From Bacteroidales bacterium UBA6244 (GTDB lineage: Bacteria > Bacteroidota > Bacteroidia > Bacteroidales > F082), in NCBI GenBank assembly GCA_002440885.1, contig DJVY01000184.1, positions 1-12,187 of the forward strand: DNA of 12,187 nucleotides. Reading direction: 5' to 3'. Positions 1-7,383 of the stretch are shown here, piece after piece (positions within the stretch are counted from its first letter, which is position 1; each line of letters begins with the position of its first letter). Below the pieces are notes generated by a model. That model was not told where the DNA came from. It saw only the letters and a program-made list of their open reading frames with translations, and searched no databases. The translations under genes and the position numbers were made by a program.

Positions 1-73
1 GGCAACAAAAAACTATTGAAAAAGAAATAGATTATTGCATACACGATAAGGTAGTTATATGTTGACTTTTCCG

Positions 74-1516
74 TCATTCGAGCAACAATTTAAGATTAAA
101 TCGTTTAGCATCAAGAAAATAAACCTTAAACACCACTGCGCCAGCCAATGTAAAGGCCATACCTAAATACCATTGCGAAAACAAGATGGTCAAGGCAATC
201 ATTGCAGAAGGAAAGATTGTTAAAACCGATTCCTTTAACGGACTATCGAACAGAATTCTCTTATTTATTAAGAAATACTCCACAGGAATTAACACGGCTA
301 AAGCAATAATCTGACCTACAATAATGCTATTCCCTGTCGGAACAATAGCAAAAGCCACCAACAGTCCAATGATTACACCGGATTTATACATTAATTCCAG
401 AGAAGTAATAAATTTCAACATTTTTACGGCATTCAAGTAAAACAGAGGAACAATTGTAAGCAGCAAAAAGGCCTCAAAAACGAGGAAAAGCCTGAAGAAA
501 TCATTCATTTTGTCAAACTTTTCAGCGCCCAGCCACAAGGTAAAAACCGGCCTATAAAGAAGGTAAGTGAGTAAAATAACCAGCAAACTAAAGCCGGTTA
601 AAAAGCTTCTCAGGCTGGTGAAGTATAGTTTAATATTTGAATCTGATTCCTTTTTTCGTGATATTTTTGGCAGTAACCAGCTCACAACTGCTCCAAAGGC
701 CATATGCATGTGGTTGATTATCGTGGAGGCAAGAATATAGTAACCTGTGATAGCCGGACCAAGAAAAATGGCCACCACAAAGCGATCCAGTTGATAAGCC
801 AACACCGAAATAATTGTCTGTAACCAAGTCCATAAACCAAAGTGAAATAAATTGCTGCGCTCCAATTTACTTCGAACAAAACTAAACTTATAGCCTTTTA
901 CTTGTTTATAGGAAACAATAGCCTGCACTATGGCCATGATAAGATTTAGTATGAAATTACTGACAAAAATTTCCAACAACCCAAAACCTCTCAACACCAA
1001 AGCCAATTGGGCTGCTAACACCAGTAGTTTGGAGATAATATTGTAAACGGAAGCTAAATCGTAACGCTCGTAGCCTTTCAGCATACTTTGGTATAACAAT
1101 TCCCAAAATTTAACCGATATCACCAACGTGGCAACGATCAATATTTTATCAAGGCTTTCGCCAAAAAACACTATGCCATAATTACTTATCACATACCCGA
1201 TTACACCCGCAATTACGGTAAAAAAGCTAATGGCGGCAATTGTTCTGGTGGAGATGTTGATATAATTAAAAAGGCTCTTGTCATTCTTTTTCCCAATTGC
1301 CTCTGCCACATGAGCTGTAATAGAATTGCCCATCCCGAAACTCACAATATGTACAGCAATATAAACATAGGAATTTACCAGCATCCACACACCAAAATCA
1401 TTTTCTCCCAATCGATCGATAAAAAAAGGGGTAAGGGCTAAAAAAGCCACCGGATACAACAAAATATTGGCTAGGTTCCAACTTGAGTTTTTAATGTTTC
1501 CCGGTGTTTTTTGCAT
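74..1516 (-). CDS. Polysaccharide flippase (Wzx/PST-type, MOP superfamily)
   Basis: A 480-residue, very hydrophobic protein with about 12-14 predicted membrane helices spread over its whole length. The N-terminal pattern (NSSWNLANILLYPVAFLALT, then a charged ENDFG loop) is typical of polysaccharide-biosynthesis flippases. Family members move undecaprenyl-linked sugar repeat units across the inner membrane for O-antigen, capsule or exopolysaccharide. I chose the ATG at 1516; an in-frame TTG eight codons upstream opens the frame further but adds only a short extension. The stop is TGA at 74-76. It diverges from a Wzz-like gene at 1608, which supports a role in surface polysaccharide assembly. 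No glycosyltransferase is visible here; such genes could lie beyond the left edge. The substrate is unknown. The family call is solid, but Wzx versus another MOP-type exporter is not resolved. Confidence 0.85.
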   Translation of the reverse strand: MQKTPGNIKNSSWNLANILLYPVAFLALTPFFIDRLGENDFGVWMLVNSYVYIAVHIVSFGMGNSITAHVAEAIGKKNDKSLFNYINISTRTIAAISFFTVIAGVIGYVISNYGIVFFGESLDKILIVATLVISVKFWELLYQSMLKGYERYDLASVYNIISKLLVLAAQLALVLRGFGLLEIFVSNFILNLIMAIVQAIVSYKQVKGYKFSFVRSKLERSNLFHFGLWTWLQTIISVLAYQLDRFVVAIFLGPAITGYYILASTIINHMHMAFGAVVSWLLPKISRKKESDSNIKLYFTSLRSFLTGFSLLVILLTYLLYRPVFTLWLGAEKFDKMNDFFRLFLVFEAFLLLTIVPLFYLNAVKMLKFITSLELMYKSGVIIGLLVAFAIVPTGNSIIVGQIIALAVLIPVEYFLINKRILFDSPLKESVLTIFPSAMIALTILFSQWYLGMAFTLAGAVVFKVYFLDAKRFNLKLLLE

Positions 1517-1580
1517 AGTTGAATGAAGAGTTAAAATCAAAATAATAACTAATCTACTATGTTGTAGTAAATTAATTCAA

Positions 1581-1588
1581 TAAGTTTG
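1581..1588 (+). promoter_or_regulatory. Candidate -7 element for the Wzz-like gene
   Basis: TAAGTTTG matches the Bacteroidota -7 consensus TAnnTTTG exactly and lies 19 bases before the ATG at 1608. A TTG at 1562-1564 could serve as the -33 element, but the 16-base spacing is shorter than the usual 19 or so. The prediction rests on motif only. Confidence 0.4.
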
Positions 1589-1618
1589 CAAAAATAATGG
1601 AATTAATATGGATAACAA
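1589..1618 (-). promoter_or_regulatory. Candidate promoter for the flippase (-33/-7 pair)
   Basis: On the minus strand a TATTTTTG (-7 type, plus-strand 1589-1596) is preceded by exactly 19 bases and a TTG (plus-strand CAA at 1616-1618), which fits the Bacteroidota TTTG-N19-TAnnTTTG layout with one mismatch in the -33 box. The leader to the ATG at 1516 would be about 65 bases. The -33 box lies inside the first codons of the divergent gene starting at 1608. Confidence 0.5.
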
Positions 1619-2468
1619 CTCAATAAAAAAATCTAAGGAGGAGGGCAAAAGAACATGGAAAGCTCTTGAAAACCAATGGGCAGAGGCTGTAGGTTTTTTC
1701 AGTGCCATGTTTCAGAGTTTTGTTAGCGGTTTTAAAAAGCAATTTCTTGGGTTCCTTCTTTTTGCTGTGATTTTTGGTATCGTGGGTGGCGTTTTCTCCT
1801 GGTTTAAAAAGGACATTTATCACAGTCAAATGACGGTTTCCTATGCCCAGCTAGAAAAAAAGATTTATGGTGATATGTTGTTCAAATTAAATCAGTTGGT
1901 TCAAAATGAGCAGTATAATGAACTATCGGTTCTTTTGGATTTGCCTGTCGAACAAAGCCAAGATATCAAGTCAATAAAAGGCATCAACATACACAATCAG
2001 GAACTTACAACCGATTTAAGTGTCGAAAAAGTACCCTTCTATATCGTGGTAGAGGTTTATAATCGCGATGTATTAGATGATCTGGAAAATTCAATTGTTG
2101 ATTATTTAAGCCATTCAGCTTTTGTGAAAGAAAGGCTGGATCTTAATGCACGGAATTATAAAAAAGAGATTGAGCATTTAACAAACCAACTAGCCTATAT
2201 GGATTCGCTCAAAGTATTGTTGATGAGTGATTGCGCCGATTTGGATGGCGACGTGGTCGAAAACCTTAACAAACTAAATGAATCTCAAAACGTTATCTTT
2301 GGCAAGATCAGAGACTACAATGCGGCCTTGCAGTTTAATAAGAACATCGAAATTATGGATGCTTTCATCGCACAACACCAATCCAAATCGAAACTTGTTA
2401 TTTTCTATGTTTTAATGGGAATGGCCATTGGGGTTGGCTTTAGACTTGTCTACCTGATTTTTAGATAA
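1608..2468 (+). CDS. Wzz-like chain-length / polysaccharide co-polymerase membrane protein
   Basis: A 286-residue protein with a charged cytoplasmic N-terminus (about 1-44), a membrane helix (about 46-66), a periplasmic portion (about 67-262) and a second membrane helix near the C-terminus (about 263-284). Residues about 180-225 are rich in the heptad-like charged and leucine pattern of a coiled coil. This two-helix topology with a helical periplasmic domain is that of Wzz/polysaccharide co-polymerases, which set the length of O-antigen or exopolysaccharide chains. No Walker kinase domain is fused, so it is not the Wzc type. The gene diverges from a flippase, which fits. The start is the ATG at 1608. 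Sequence similarity to classical Wzz is not obvious by eye, so the call rests on topology and context; another bitopic envelope protein is possible. Confidence 0.55.
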   Translation: MDNNSIKKSKEEGKRTWKALENQWAEAVGFFSAMFQSFVSGFKKQFLGFLLFAVIFGIVGGVFSWFKKDIYHSQMTVSYAQLEKKIYGDMLFKLNQLVQNEQYNELSVLLDLPVEQSQDIKSIKGINIHNQELTTDLSVEKVPFYIVVEVYNRDVLDDLENSIVDYLSHSAFVKERLDLNARNYKKEIEHLTNQLAYMDSLKVLLMSDCADLDGDVVENLNKLNESQNVIFGKIRDYNAALQFNKNIEIMDAFIAQHQSKSKLVIFYVLMGMAIGVGFRLVYLIFR

Positions 2469-2511
2469 AGGGGGCTTCCTCCATCCCGAGTAAAAAGACC
2501 ACCCGAAAAAA

Positions 2512-2531
2512 GCCCCGATGGCCATCGGGGC
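2512..2531 (-). terminator. Perfect 20-bp GC-rich palindrome with minus-strand T-tract
   Basis: A perfect 10+10 palindrome with arm GCCCCGATGG. It is preceded on the plus strand by six A's (2506-2511), so on the minus strand the stem is followed by T6, the layout of an intrinsic terminator. On the plus strand the stem is followed by ACATTGTAT, a poor terminator tail. It lies 43 bases after the stop of the Wzz-like gene, so it may end that transcript, but its better direction is opposite and serves no visible gene. It may instead be a dispersed palindromic repeat. Confidence 0.45.
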
Positions 2532-2555
2532 ACATTGTATGATGACAAGGGGACT

Positions 2556-2708
2556 GAATATCGAATATCGATTAACAGCCTGTCCGCCCGTAGCGTGAAA
2601 TAATGAATGATGAGGTTTAGTTCGTACGCTGACTCGCCATTCTTCCTACTTCTGAAATCGGTGTTTCGCGCCGTAGGCGGACAGGACAGTGTTCGGTATT
2701 CGATATTC
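2556..2708. repeat. Nested inverted repeat, MITE-like or intergenic repeat
   Basis: Two pairs of perfect inverted arms are nested. The outer arms are GAATATCGAATA (2556-2567) and its reverse complement (2697-2708). The inner arms are CCTGTCCGCC (2579-2588) and its reverse complement (2676-2685). The right inner arm also folds locally as CGCC-GTA-GGCG (2669-2679). The core of about 90 bases has no coding frame. Size, terminal symmetry and lack of coding suggest a non-autonomous mobile repeat or a dispersed intergenic element; copy number cannot be seen from one window. Confidence 0.55.
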
Positions 2709-2962
2709 CAAATTCAACATATTAATATTCAATTTTTTCAAAAAGTTGTCATTGGTTAAACTGTTTTAAGGAATGGCTGGCAGAACGGTTGTACAATTCG
2801 GGTTTTAATTGCATTACTTCGAAGGCTATTGAGATGGCATAATAGCAACCTCGCATTTTCAGCTTGACGATTTTTTATTCCGGCTTTCTGGTTCACATCA
2901 GATTTTTTACACTACCTTCGCTTCAGATAAAGTAAAAACTTAATCCTAATCAATATTGTCCT

Positions 2963-4834
2963 GTGAATGTAACCAAGGTTTTTTGCTTGTGTTGGGTTTT
3001 TTTGATTCTTCCTTTTGTGGGCAGCAGCCAAACGGCGTTAAATCAACAGGAGGAAAGCCATGAGCTCATCAATTTCTACAACAGGATGGGCGACTCCTTA
3101 AAGTTCACCTACCCCGACACGGCCTTGTTTTATTACAGCCTGGCTTTGGTACATGCCATCGAATCACAGAACCTGAATGAACAGGCCATGATTAAAAACA
3201 GAATTGGAGGAAGCTATTACGTTATAGGTGACTATTTCAGGGCGTTAAAATTTTTTACCGAAGCGCTCACACTTTCGCAGCAGCAAAACGATACGCATGG
3301 CATTGCAGTAGGACTAAATAACATTGGCCTGATATTGAATGTGCAGGAAAAGTATGACCAGGCTATTGATTACCACAAACGTTCGATCGTGTTGTGCCGA
3401 CAGGTAAACGATTCCTTAATGGAGCATCGAAACCTCTTCAATCTGGGCATCACTTTCAATGCCATGGGAGCTTACGATAGCGCATTGGTGTATGCTCAAA
3501 AAGCTATCAGTTATAGCCAAAACATGAAAAATACCGAAGAGGAATTGCGTGTTTACAATCTTTTAGGCGAGATATATTACAACCTGGGTGAATACCGAAC
3601 CTCGTTTAATGCCCATTTGAAAGTATTGCAACACACCCCTTACGACAACAATTGGGAAAAGTGTTACGCGCTCACAGGCATAGCCCGTGCAGCGCATCAA
3701 CTAGGCTATCCTGATGAAGCCCTTAAATATGCCCTCCAAAGCAGGAATCTGGCGTCAGAAATTAATGCCCTTTACGACCTCAAAACGATCTCTAAAATAT
3801 TGTCGGATATATATTTAGAAAAAAAAGACTACCAAAGGGCTTTTTTGTATTATGTTGACTACAAAGCCTATTCCGACAGCCTCTTTGACCAGGAAAAAGA
3901 AAGGGAAATGAATTACCTGCATTTCCTTCAAAAAGAAATCGAGAATAAAGAACTTCAGTACAACTTTGCTCAAAAACAAAAAGAACTGGAGAATAAAAAT
4001 CTGATTAACATATACTATTTTACCGGTGGATTGCTGTTTTTGTTGCTGGCCATTTTATTGTGGCGAAACCTGGCGCTTAAAAACAGAATGAATGTTGGGT
4101 TAACAGCCAAAAACAACATCATCGCCCGCAAGAACCAGGAACTTGAGCAGGTGAACGCCACCAAAGACCGGTTTTTTCATATGGTTGCACACGACCTGAA
4201 AAGCCCGCTTAGCGCCATGATTTCGTTTACTGACATTCTGCAACAAAACCTGGATCAGTTTTCAGAACAGGAAATCAGAAGTTTTCTCAACTCATTGTAC
4301 CAGTCTTCATCGCAAGGCTTCCGGCTGCTCGAAAATCTGCTCGATTGGGCTCGCCTGCAATCAGGAGCAATAGAATACACCCCTGATGATTTAAAAATTT
4401 TACCCCTGATCGACGACACTTTGCTACTGCTCGAACCCAACGCGAAAGAAAAACAAATTGCCATCGAAACAGAGTTTCAGCATGACCTGTCAGCCTCCAT
4501 CGACCGGAACATGTTTTTAACTGTTCTGCGAAACCTGGTATCGAATGCCATCAAATTTTCGGGTTCAGGTAAAAGAATCACCATAAAAGCCGAAAAAGAC
4601 AACCAAGCGTTGCGCATACAAGTGCTCGATCAAGGAAAGGGAATGTCGAAAGAGGAGGTGAGCAGACTTTTCAAAATTGAGTCGCATTTCACAACACCTG
4701 GCACAAACAATGAGCAAGGAACTGGTATCGGCCTGATTTTATGCTACGACCTGACCCGAAAAATGGGCGGAGAGCTTTTGGTGGACAGCACCCTAGGCGT
4801 GGGCAGCACATTCACCATGGTTTTGCCTCAATAA
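2963..4834 (+). CDS. TPR-containing sensor histidine kinase
   Basis: A 623-residue envelope sensor. Residues about 5-22 form a signal sequence. About six tetratricopeptide repeats follow (about 75-320), for example the units with LNNIGLILNVQEKYDQAIDY and YNLLGEIYYNLGEYRTSF. One membrane helix lies at about 350-369 and is followed by a short charged linker. The HisKA domain carries the phospho-acceptor His410 in VAHDLKSPL. The ATPase domain shows the N-box NLVSNAIKFS (Asn528), the G1 box DQGKGMS (Asp556) and the G2 box GTGIGL. The periplasmic TPRs probably sense a protein or peptide partner. There is no receiver domain and no response-regulator gene next to it. The start is a GTG at 2963; the next in-frame ATG (about residue 42) would remove the signal peptide, so GTG is preferred. 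The ligand and regulon are unknown. Confidence 0.9.
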   Translation: MNVTKVFCLCWVFLILPFVGSSQTALNQQEESHELINFYNRMGDSLKFTYPDTALFYYSLALVHAIESQNLNEQAMIKNRIGGSYYVIGDYFRALKFFTEALTLSQQQNDTHGIAVGLNNIGLILNVQEKYDQAIDYHKRSIVLCRQVNDSLMEHRNLFNLGITFNAMGAYDSALVYAQKAISYSQNMKNTEEELRVYNLLGEIYYNLGEYRTSFNAHLKVLQHTPYDNNWEKCYALTGIARAAHQLGYPDEALKYALQSRNLASEINALYDLKTISKILSDIYLEKKDYQRAFLYYVDYKAYSDSLFDQEKEREMNYLHFLQKEIENKELQYNFAQKQKELENKNLINIYYFTGGLLFLLLAILLWRNLALKNRMNVGLTAKNNIIARKNQELEQVNATKDRFFHMVAHDLKSPLSAMISFTDILQQNLDQFSEQEIRSFLNSLYQSSSQGFRLLENLLDWARLQSGAIEYTPDDLKILPLIDDTLLLLEPNAKEKQIAIETEFQHDLSASIDRNMFLTVLRNLVSNAIKFSGSGKRITIKAEKDNQALRIQVLDQGKGMSKEEVSRLFKIESHFTTPGTNNEQGTGIGLILCYDLTRKMGGELLVDSTLGVGSTFTMVLPQ

Positions 4835-4882
4835 AGCATTCCAAGACTATGAACAACCATAACCGGACAAGGTTTAAAAGTA

Positions 4883-4890
4883 TAACTTTG
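4883..4890 (+). promoter_or_regulatory. Candidate -7 element for radA
   Basis: TAACTTTG matches TAnnTTTG exactly and ends 29 bases before the ATG at 4920. No clear -33 TTG is found at the expected distance. The 85-base gap after the sensor kinase makes a separate promoter plausible. Confidence 0.4.
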
Positions 4891-4919
4891 TTGCGCTAAA
4901 CACAAAATTGTTTCCACGT

Positions 4920-6281
4920 ATGGCCAAAGCAAAAACCATGTATTATTGTAGCAACTGCGGACACGCTTCGGGGAAGTGGATTGGAAAATGTCCTACCTGC
5001 GGCGAATGGAATTCGTTTGTTGAAGAAGTGGTGAGTAAACCTTCGTCGGTGAAGGTGGGGTTCGTGAGCGATCAAAAAAAATCAAAACCCGTTCCGGTTC
5101 ATCAAATTGTAAACCAAAGCGAAGACCGTATCGACACCAAAAGTGCTGAGTTTAACCGGGTGCTGGGTGGCGGACTCGTGCCCGGATCTATCGTGCTTAT
5201 CGGTGGCGAACCGGGGATTGGAAAATCTACGCTGCTCCTCCAAATGGCACTCAACCTGCAAGGAAAAAAAATTCTTTACCTGTCGGGTGAAGAAAGTCAT
5301 CAGCAAATCAAAATGCGCGCCGACCGACTGAAAGGGCACAATCCGGAGTGTTATATCCTGAACGAAACCTCCACCGCCGACTTATTTCAGCATACCCTCG
5401 AACTAGAGCCCGAGTTGGTGATTATCGACAGCATCCAGACCTTACACACCGATACCATTGAAGCTTCGGCAGGCAGCCTGACACAAATTCGTGAGACCGC
5501 CGGCGAGTTGCAGCGTTTTGCTAAAGCCAGCAACACACCTGTGCTGCTTATTGGCCACATTACCAAAGACGGAAACCTGGCCGGCCCAAAAGTTCTCGAA
5601 CACATGGTAGATGCCGTGTTGCAGTTTGAAGGCGACCGGCATTACGGGTTCAGGATATTGCGCACTACCAAAAACAGATACGGAAGCACTTCTGAACTAG
5701 GAATTTACGAAATGGGGGCAGACGGGCTGCGTGAGGTAAATAATCCGAGCGAACTGCTGCTCAGCCAACGCGATGAGGAAACCAGCGGTGTGGCCATTGC
5801 CGCCATGATTGAAGGTCAGCGCCCCATGCTCATCGAAACGCAGGCTCTTGTTAGTACCGCTGCCTTTGGAACGCCACAACGTTCGGCCACGGGCTTCGAT
5901 TTGCGGCGGATGAACATGCTGCTGGCAGTTTTAGAAAAACGTAGCGGATTCCGACTCAGCAGCAAAGATGTGTTTTTAAACATTGCAGGTGGGTTACGTG
6001 TCGACGACCCGGCCATCGACCTGGCTGTGGTGGCGGCCATCCTCTCCTCTGCCGAAGATATCGCTATTGGTCAGGATGTTTGCTTTGCAGGCGAGGTAGG
6101 GCTCTCGGGCGAAATCAGGGCCGTGTCGCGACTGGAGAACCGGATACAGGAGGCAGAAAAACTCGGTTTTAAACAAATATTTGTCTCTAAATATGGACTG
6201 AAAGGACTCGACATCAAAAAGCTAAATATCGAAATTATACCCCTTTCAAGGGTTACCGATCTGGTAAAAAAACTGATTTAG
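4920..6281 (+). CDS. radA: DNA repair protein RadA (Sms)
   Basis: A 453-residue protein, close to the usual RadA length of about 450-460. Domains in order: a C4 zinc finger (Cys10, Cys13, Cys24, Cys27, as CSNC and CPTC); a RecA-like ATPase core with Walker A GGEPGIGKST (95-104) and Walker B LVIIDSIQT (Asp170); the RadA signature KNRYG (251-255), where most family members have KNRFG; and a C-terminal Lon-protease-like domain (about 280-450, with the GGLRVDDPAIDLAV segment). RadA is a helicase-like ATPase that drives branch migration of recombination intermediates alongside RecA. I chose ATG 4920 because the protein then begins MAKAKT directly before the zinc finger as in homologues; an upstream TTG at 4908 adds only four codons. 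It ends 14 bases from the convergent gene at 6296. Confidence 0.97.
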   Translation: MAKAKTMYYCSNCGHASGKWIGKCPTCGEWNSFVEEVVSKPSSVKVGFVSDQKKSKPVPVHQIVNQSEDRIDTKSAEFNRVLGGGLVPGSIVLIGGEPGIGKSTLLLQMALNLQGKKILYLSGEESHQQIKMRADRLKGHNPECYILNETSTADLFQHTLELEPELVIIDSIQTLHTDTIEASAGSLTQIRETAGELQRFAKASNTPVLLIGHITKDGNLAGPKVLEHMVDAVLQFEGDRHYGFRILRTTKNRYGSTSELGIYEMGADGLREVNNPSELLLSQRDEETSGVAIAAMIEGQRPMLIETQALVSTAAFGTPQRSATGFDLRRMNMLLAVLEKRSGFRLSSKDVFLNIAGGLRVDDPAIDLAVVAAILSSAEDIAIGQDVCFAGEVGLSGEIRAVSRLENRIQEAEKLGFKQIFVSKYGLKGLDIKKLNIEIIPLSRVTDLVKKLI

Positions 6282-6295
6282 CATTAAACCCGGCT

Positions 6296-6715
6296 TTATA
6301 CAGTAAAAAACAAACCCGTGTGCAATTGTCTTCGCCTGAGCAATTTTTCTAAAACCAGCAACAGCGTGATGGCCGCCACCAGGCCAATCCAAAATGTACT
6401 AAACATGAACGTGTTTGCGGGTAGCGCTTCCTGCAACAGCCCCTTTGTAGACTGCACCGCAGTTAGCATAAAACTGTAAACACTACCGAAGAACCGTTTG
6501 GCAAAGGTTGGGTCGAAGAGAAAATAAGTGAGAAAACCTATGGCCGCCGCCAATGCCGTAATCAGTCCAAACATCCAATCCCCTGATTCCTTGCGGACGG
6601 GCAATGATTCCATTTGGTTCACCATTTCCATTACCCGGTTAGTAAACCCTTCGGGCGCAGACTCCGTTGCCATCTGCTCCAAAAACTGTTTGATTTTCAG
6701 ATCTTCTTTTTCCAT
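6296..6715 (-). CDS. Small two-helix membrane protein, probable anti-sigma partner
   Basis: A 139-residue protein encoded 13 bases after the ECF sigma gene in the same direction, so the two are almost certainly co-transcribed. The N-terminal part (about 1-46) is charged, with ESAPEGFTNRVMEMV, a helix pattern often seen in cytosolic sigma-binding regions. Two membrane helices follow (about 47-67 and 104-125), ending in a KLLRRR positive tail. It lacks the HxxxCxxC zinc motif of ZAS anti-sigma factors. The role is inferred from gene order: in sigma/anti-sigma pairs the downstream membrane protein usually holds the sigma factor inactive. I do not recognise a named family. It could instead be an unrelated envelope protein regulated by the sigma factor. 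Confidence 0.6.
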   Translation of the reverse strand: MEKEDLKIKQFLEQMATESAPEGFTNRVMEMVNQMESLPVRKESGDWMFGLITALAAAIGFLTYFLFDPTFAKRFFGSVYSFMLTAVQSTKGLLQEALPANTFMFSTFWIGLVAAITLLLVLEKLLRRRQLHTGLFFTV

Positions 6716-6728
6716 ATCTCAACTATTT

Positions 6729-7310
6729 TTAAACCACAACCGCCGAATTTGTGTACTCTTCCATCATGTTTTTTAGTTTAGCCCTAAGGCGAAACAGTTT
6801 AACTTTTACGTTGGCCACCGATAAATTCAGGCAAAGCGAAACTTCTTCCACCGACTTATCTTCATGATAATATAACCTGATCATCGCCTGCTCTTCGGGG
6901 TTTAAAACCGAAACCGCCCTTTTCAACCTGAGCAACGCCTCTGCCTGGGTATCCTCTTCATCGTCGGAAGCGCTAAGCTGCTGCGCCATCTTTTCGTCAA
7001 GGTTAACCAGATTTATTTTCCGTTTTCTGGTTTCAGAAATGGCTGTGTTATAAGCAATGCGATAAATCCAGGTGGCAAAAGAAGCCTCTTCGCGAAACTG
7101 GTGTAAGCTCTTAAAAGCCTTCACAAAAGTGTCCTGAGCCAGCTCGCCAGCCGTTTCGCGCGAATGCACAATGCTAAAAACCAGCGAAAAAACCCGATCC
7201 TTGTAACGATCTACCAACACAGCATAAGCCTGTTTATCGCCACCTTTAACCCGTTGTATGATGCTATGATCGTTTTCGCTCACCGGCCATTTTTTTCGTT
7301 TGGACGCCAA
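6729..7310 (-). CDS. ECF (sigma-70 family) RNA polymerase sigma factor
   Basis: A protein of up to 193 residues with the two ECF domains. Region 2 is about residues 27-98, with DRYKDRVFSLVFSIV, the GELAQDTFVKAF segment and the FATWIYRIAYNTAI motif. Region 4 is about residues 128-185, with LNPEEQAMIRLYYHEDKS and a helix-turn-helix SVEEVSLCLNLSVANVKVKL. ECF factors redirect RNA polymerase in response to envelope or stress signals, and the probable anti-sigma gene follows at 6715. The start is uncertain: the frame opens with TTG at 7310, but GTG at 7283 gives a protein beginning at SENDHSIIQRV, closer to the usual ECF N-terminus, and a more normal leader after the candidate promoter. No ATG is available near the start. 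Its regulon is unknown. Confidence 0.9.
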   Translation of the reverse strand: MASKRKKWPVSENDHSIIQRVKGGDKQAYAVLVDRYKDRVFSLVFSIVHSRETAGELAQDTFVKAFKSLHQFREEASFATWIYRIAYNTAISETRKRKINLVNLDEKMAQQLSASDDEEDTQAEALLRLKRAVSVLNPEEQAMIRLYYHEDKSVEEVSLCLNLSVANVKVKLFRLRAKLKNMMEEYTNSAVVV

Positions 7311-7317
7311 TTCACCC

Positions 7318-7335
7318 CAAAGGTTACAAAGGTAA
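7318..7335 (-). promoter_or_regulatory. Candidate sigma-gene -7 element within a tandem 9-bp repeat
   Basis: On the minus strand TACCTTTG (plus-strand 7327-7334) fits TAnnTTTG exactly. It belongs to two adjacent 9-base repeats, CAAAGGTTA and CAAAGGTAA on the plus strand, identical at eight of nine positions. The duplicate could be a second promoter register or a regulator half-site. No clear -33 element is seen. Confidence 0.35.
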
Positions 7336-7356
7336 GTAATGAAACAGCGCTTTTAC

Positions 7357-7364
7357 TACTTTTG
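7357..7364 (+). promoter_or_regulatory. Candidate -7 element for the M64 peptidase
   Basis: TACTTTTG matches TAnnTTTG and ends 19 bases before the ATG at 7384. It lies downstream of the alternative ATG at 7339, which argues that 7384 is the true start. It is only 22 bases from the oppositely oriented sigma-gene element. No good -33 box is visible. Confidence 0.4.
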
Positions 7365-7383
7365 TCGGGTAATAAAAATCAAA

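Larger units (their letters stand above)
2469..2962. other. Gene-free stretch carrying palindromes and repeats
   Basis: About 490 bases with no credible coding frame on either strand. The left half holds a 20-bp palindrome (2512-2531) and a nested inverted repeat (2556-2708), listed separately. The right half (2709-2962) is AT-rich and leads into the sensor kinase. TACCTTCG at 2913-2920 is a one-mismatch match to the TAnnTTTG -7 element and could be that gene's promoter, although I see no good -33 partner. Confidence 0.6.

Noticed and set aside
1517..1540. TTG start giving an eight-residue longer flippase
   Set aside because: The ATG at 1516 is the better codon, and the extra residues add no conserved feature.
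4908..4919. TTG start giving a four-residue longer RadA
   Set aside because: RadA homologues begin MAK just before the zinc finger, matching the ATG at 4920.
5143..5331. Short open frames on both strands within radA
   Set aside because: They overlap conserved RadA codons in other frames and have no features of their own.
7339..7383. Upstream in-frame ATG for the M64 peptidase
   Set aside because: It would put 15 charged or aromatic residues before the signal peptide and lies upstream of the candidate -7 element at 7357-7364. ATG 7384 is preferred.
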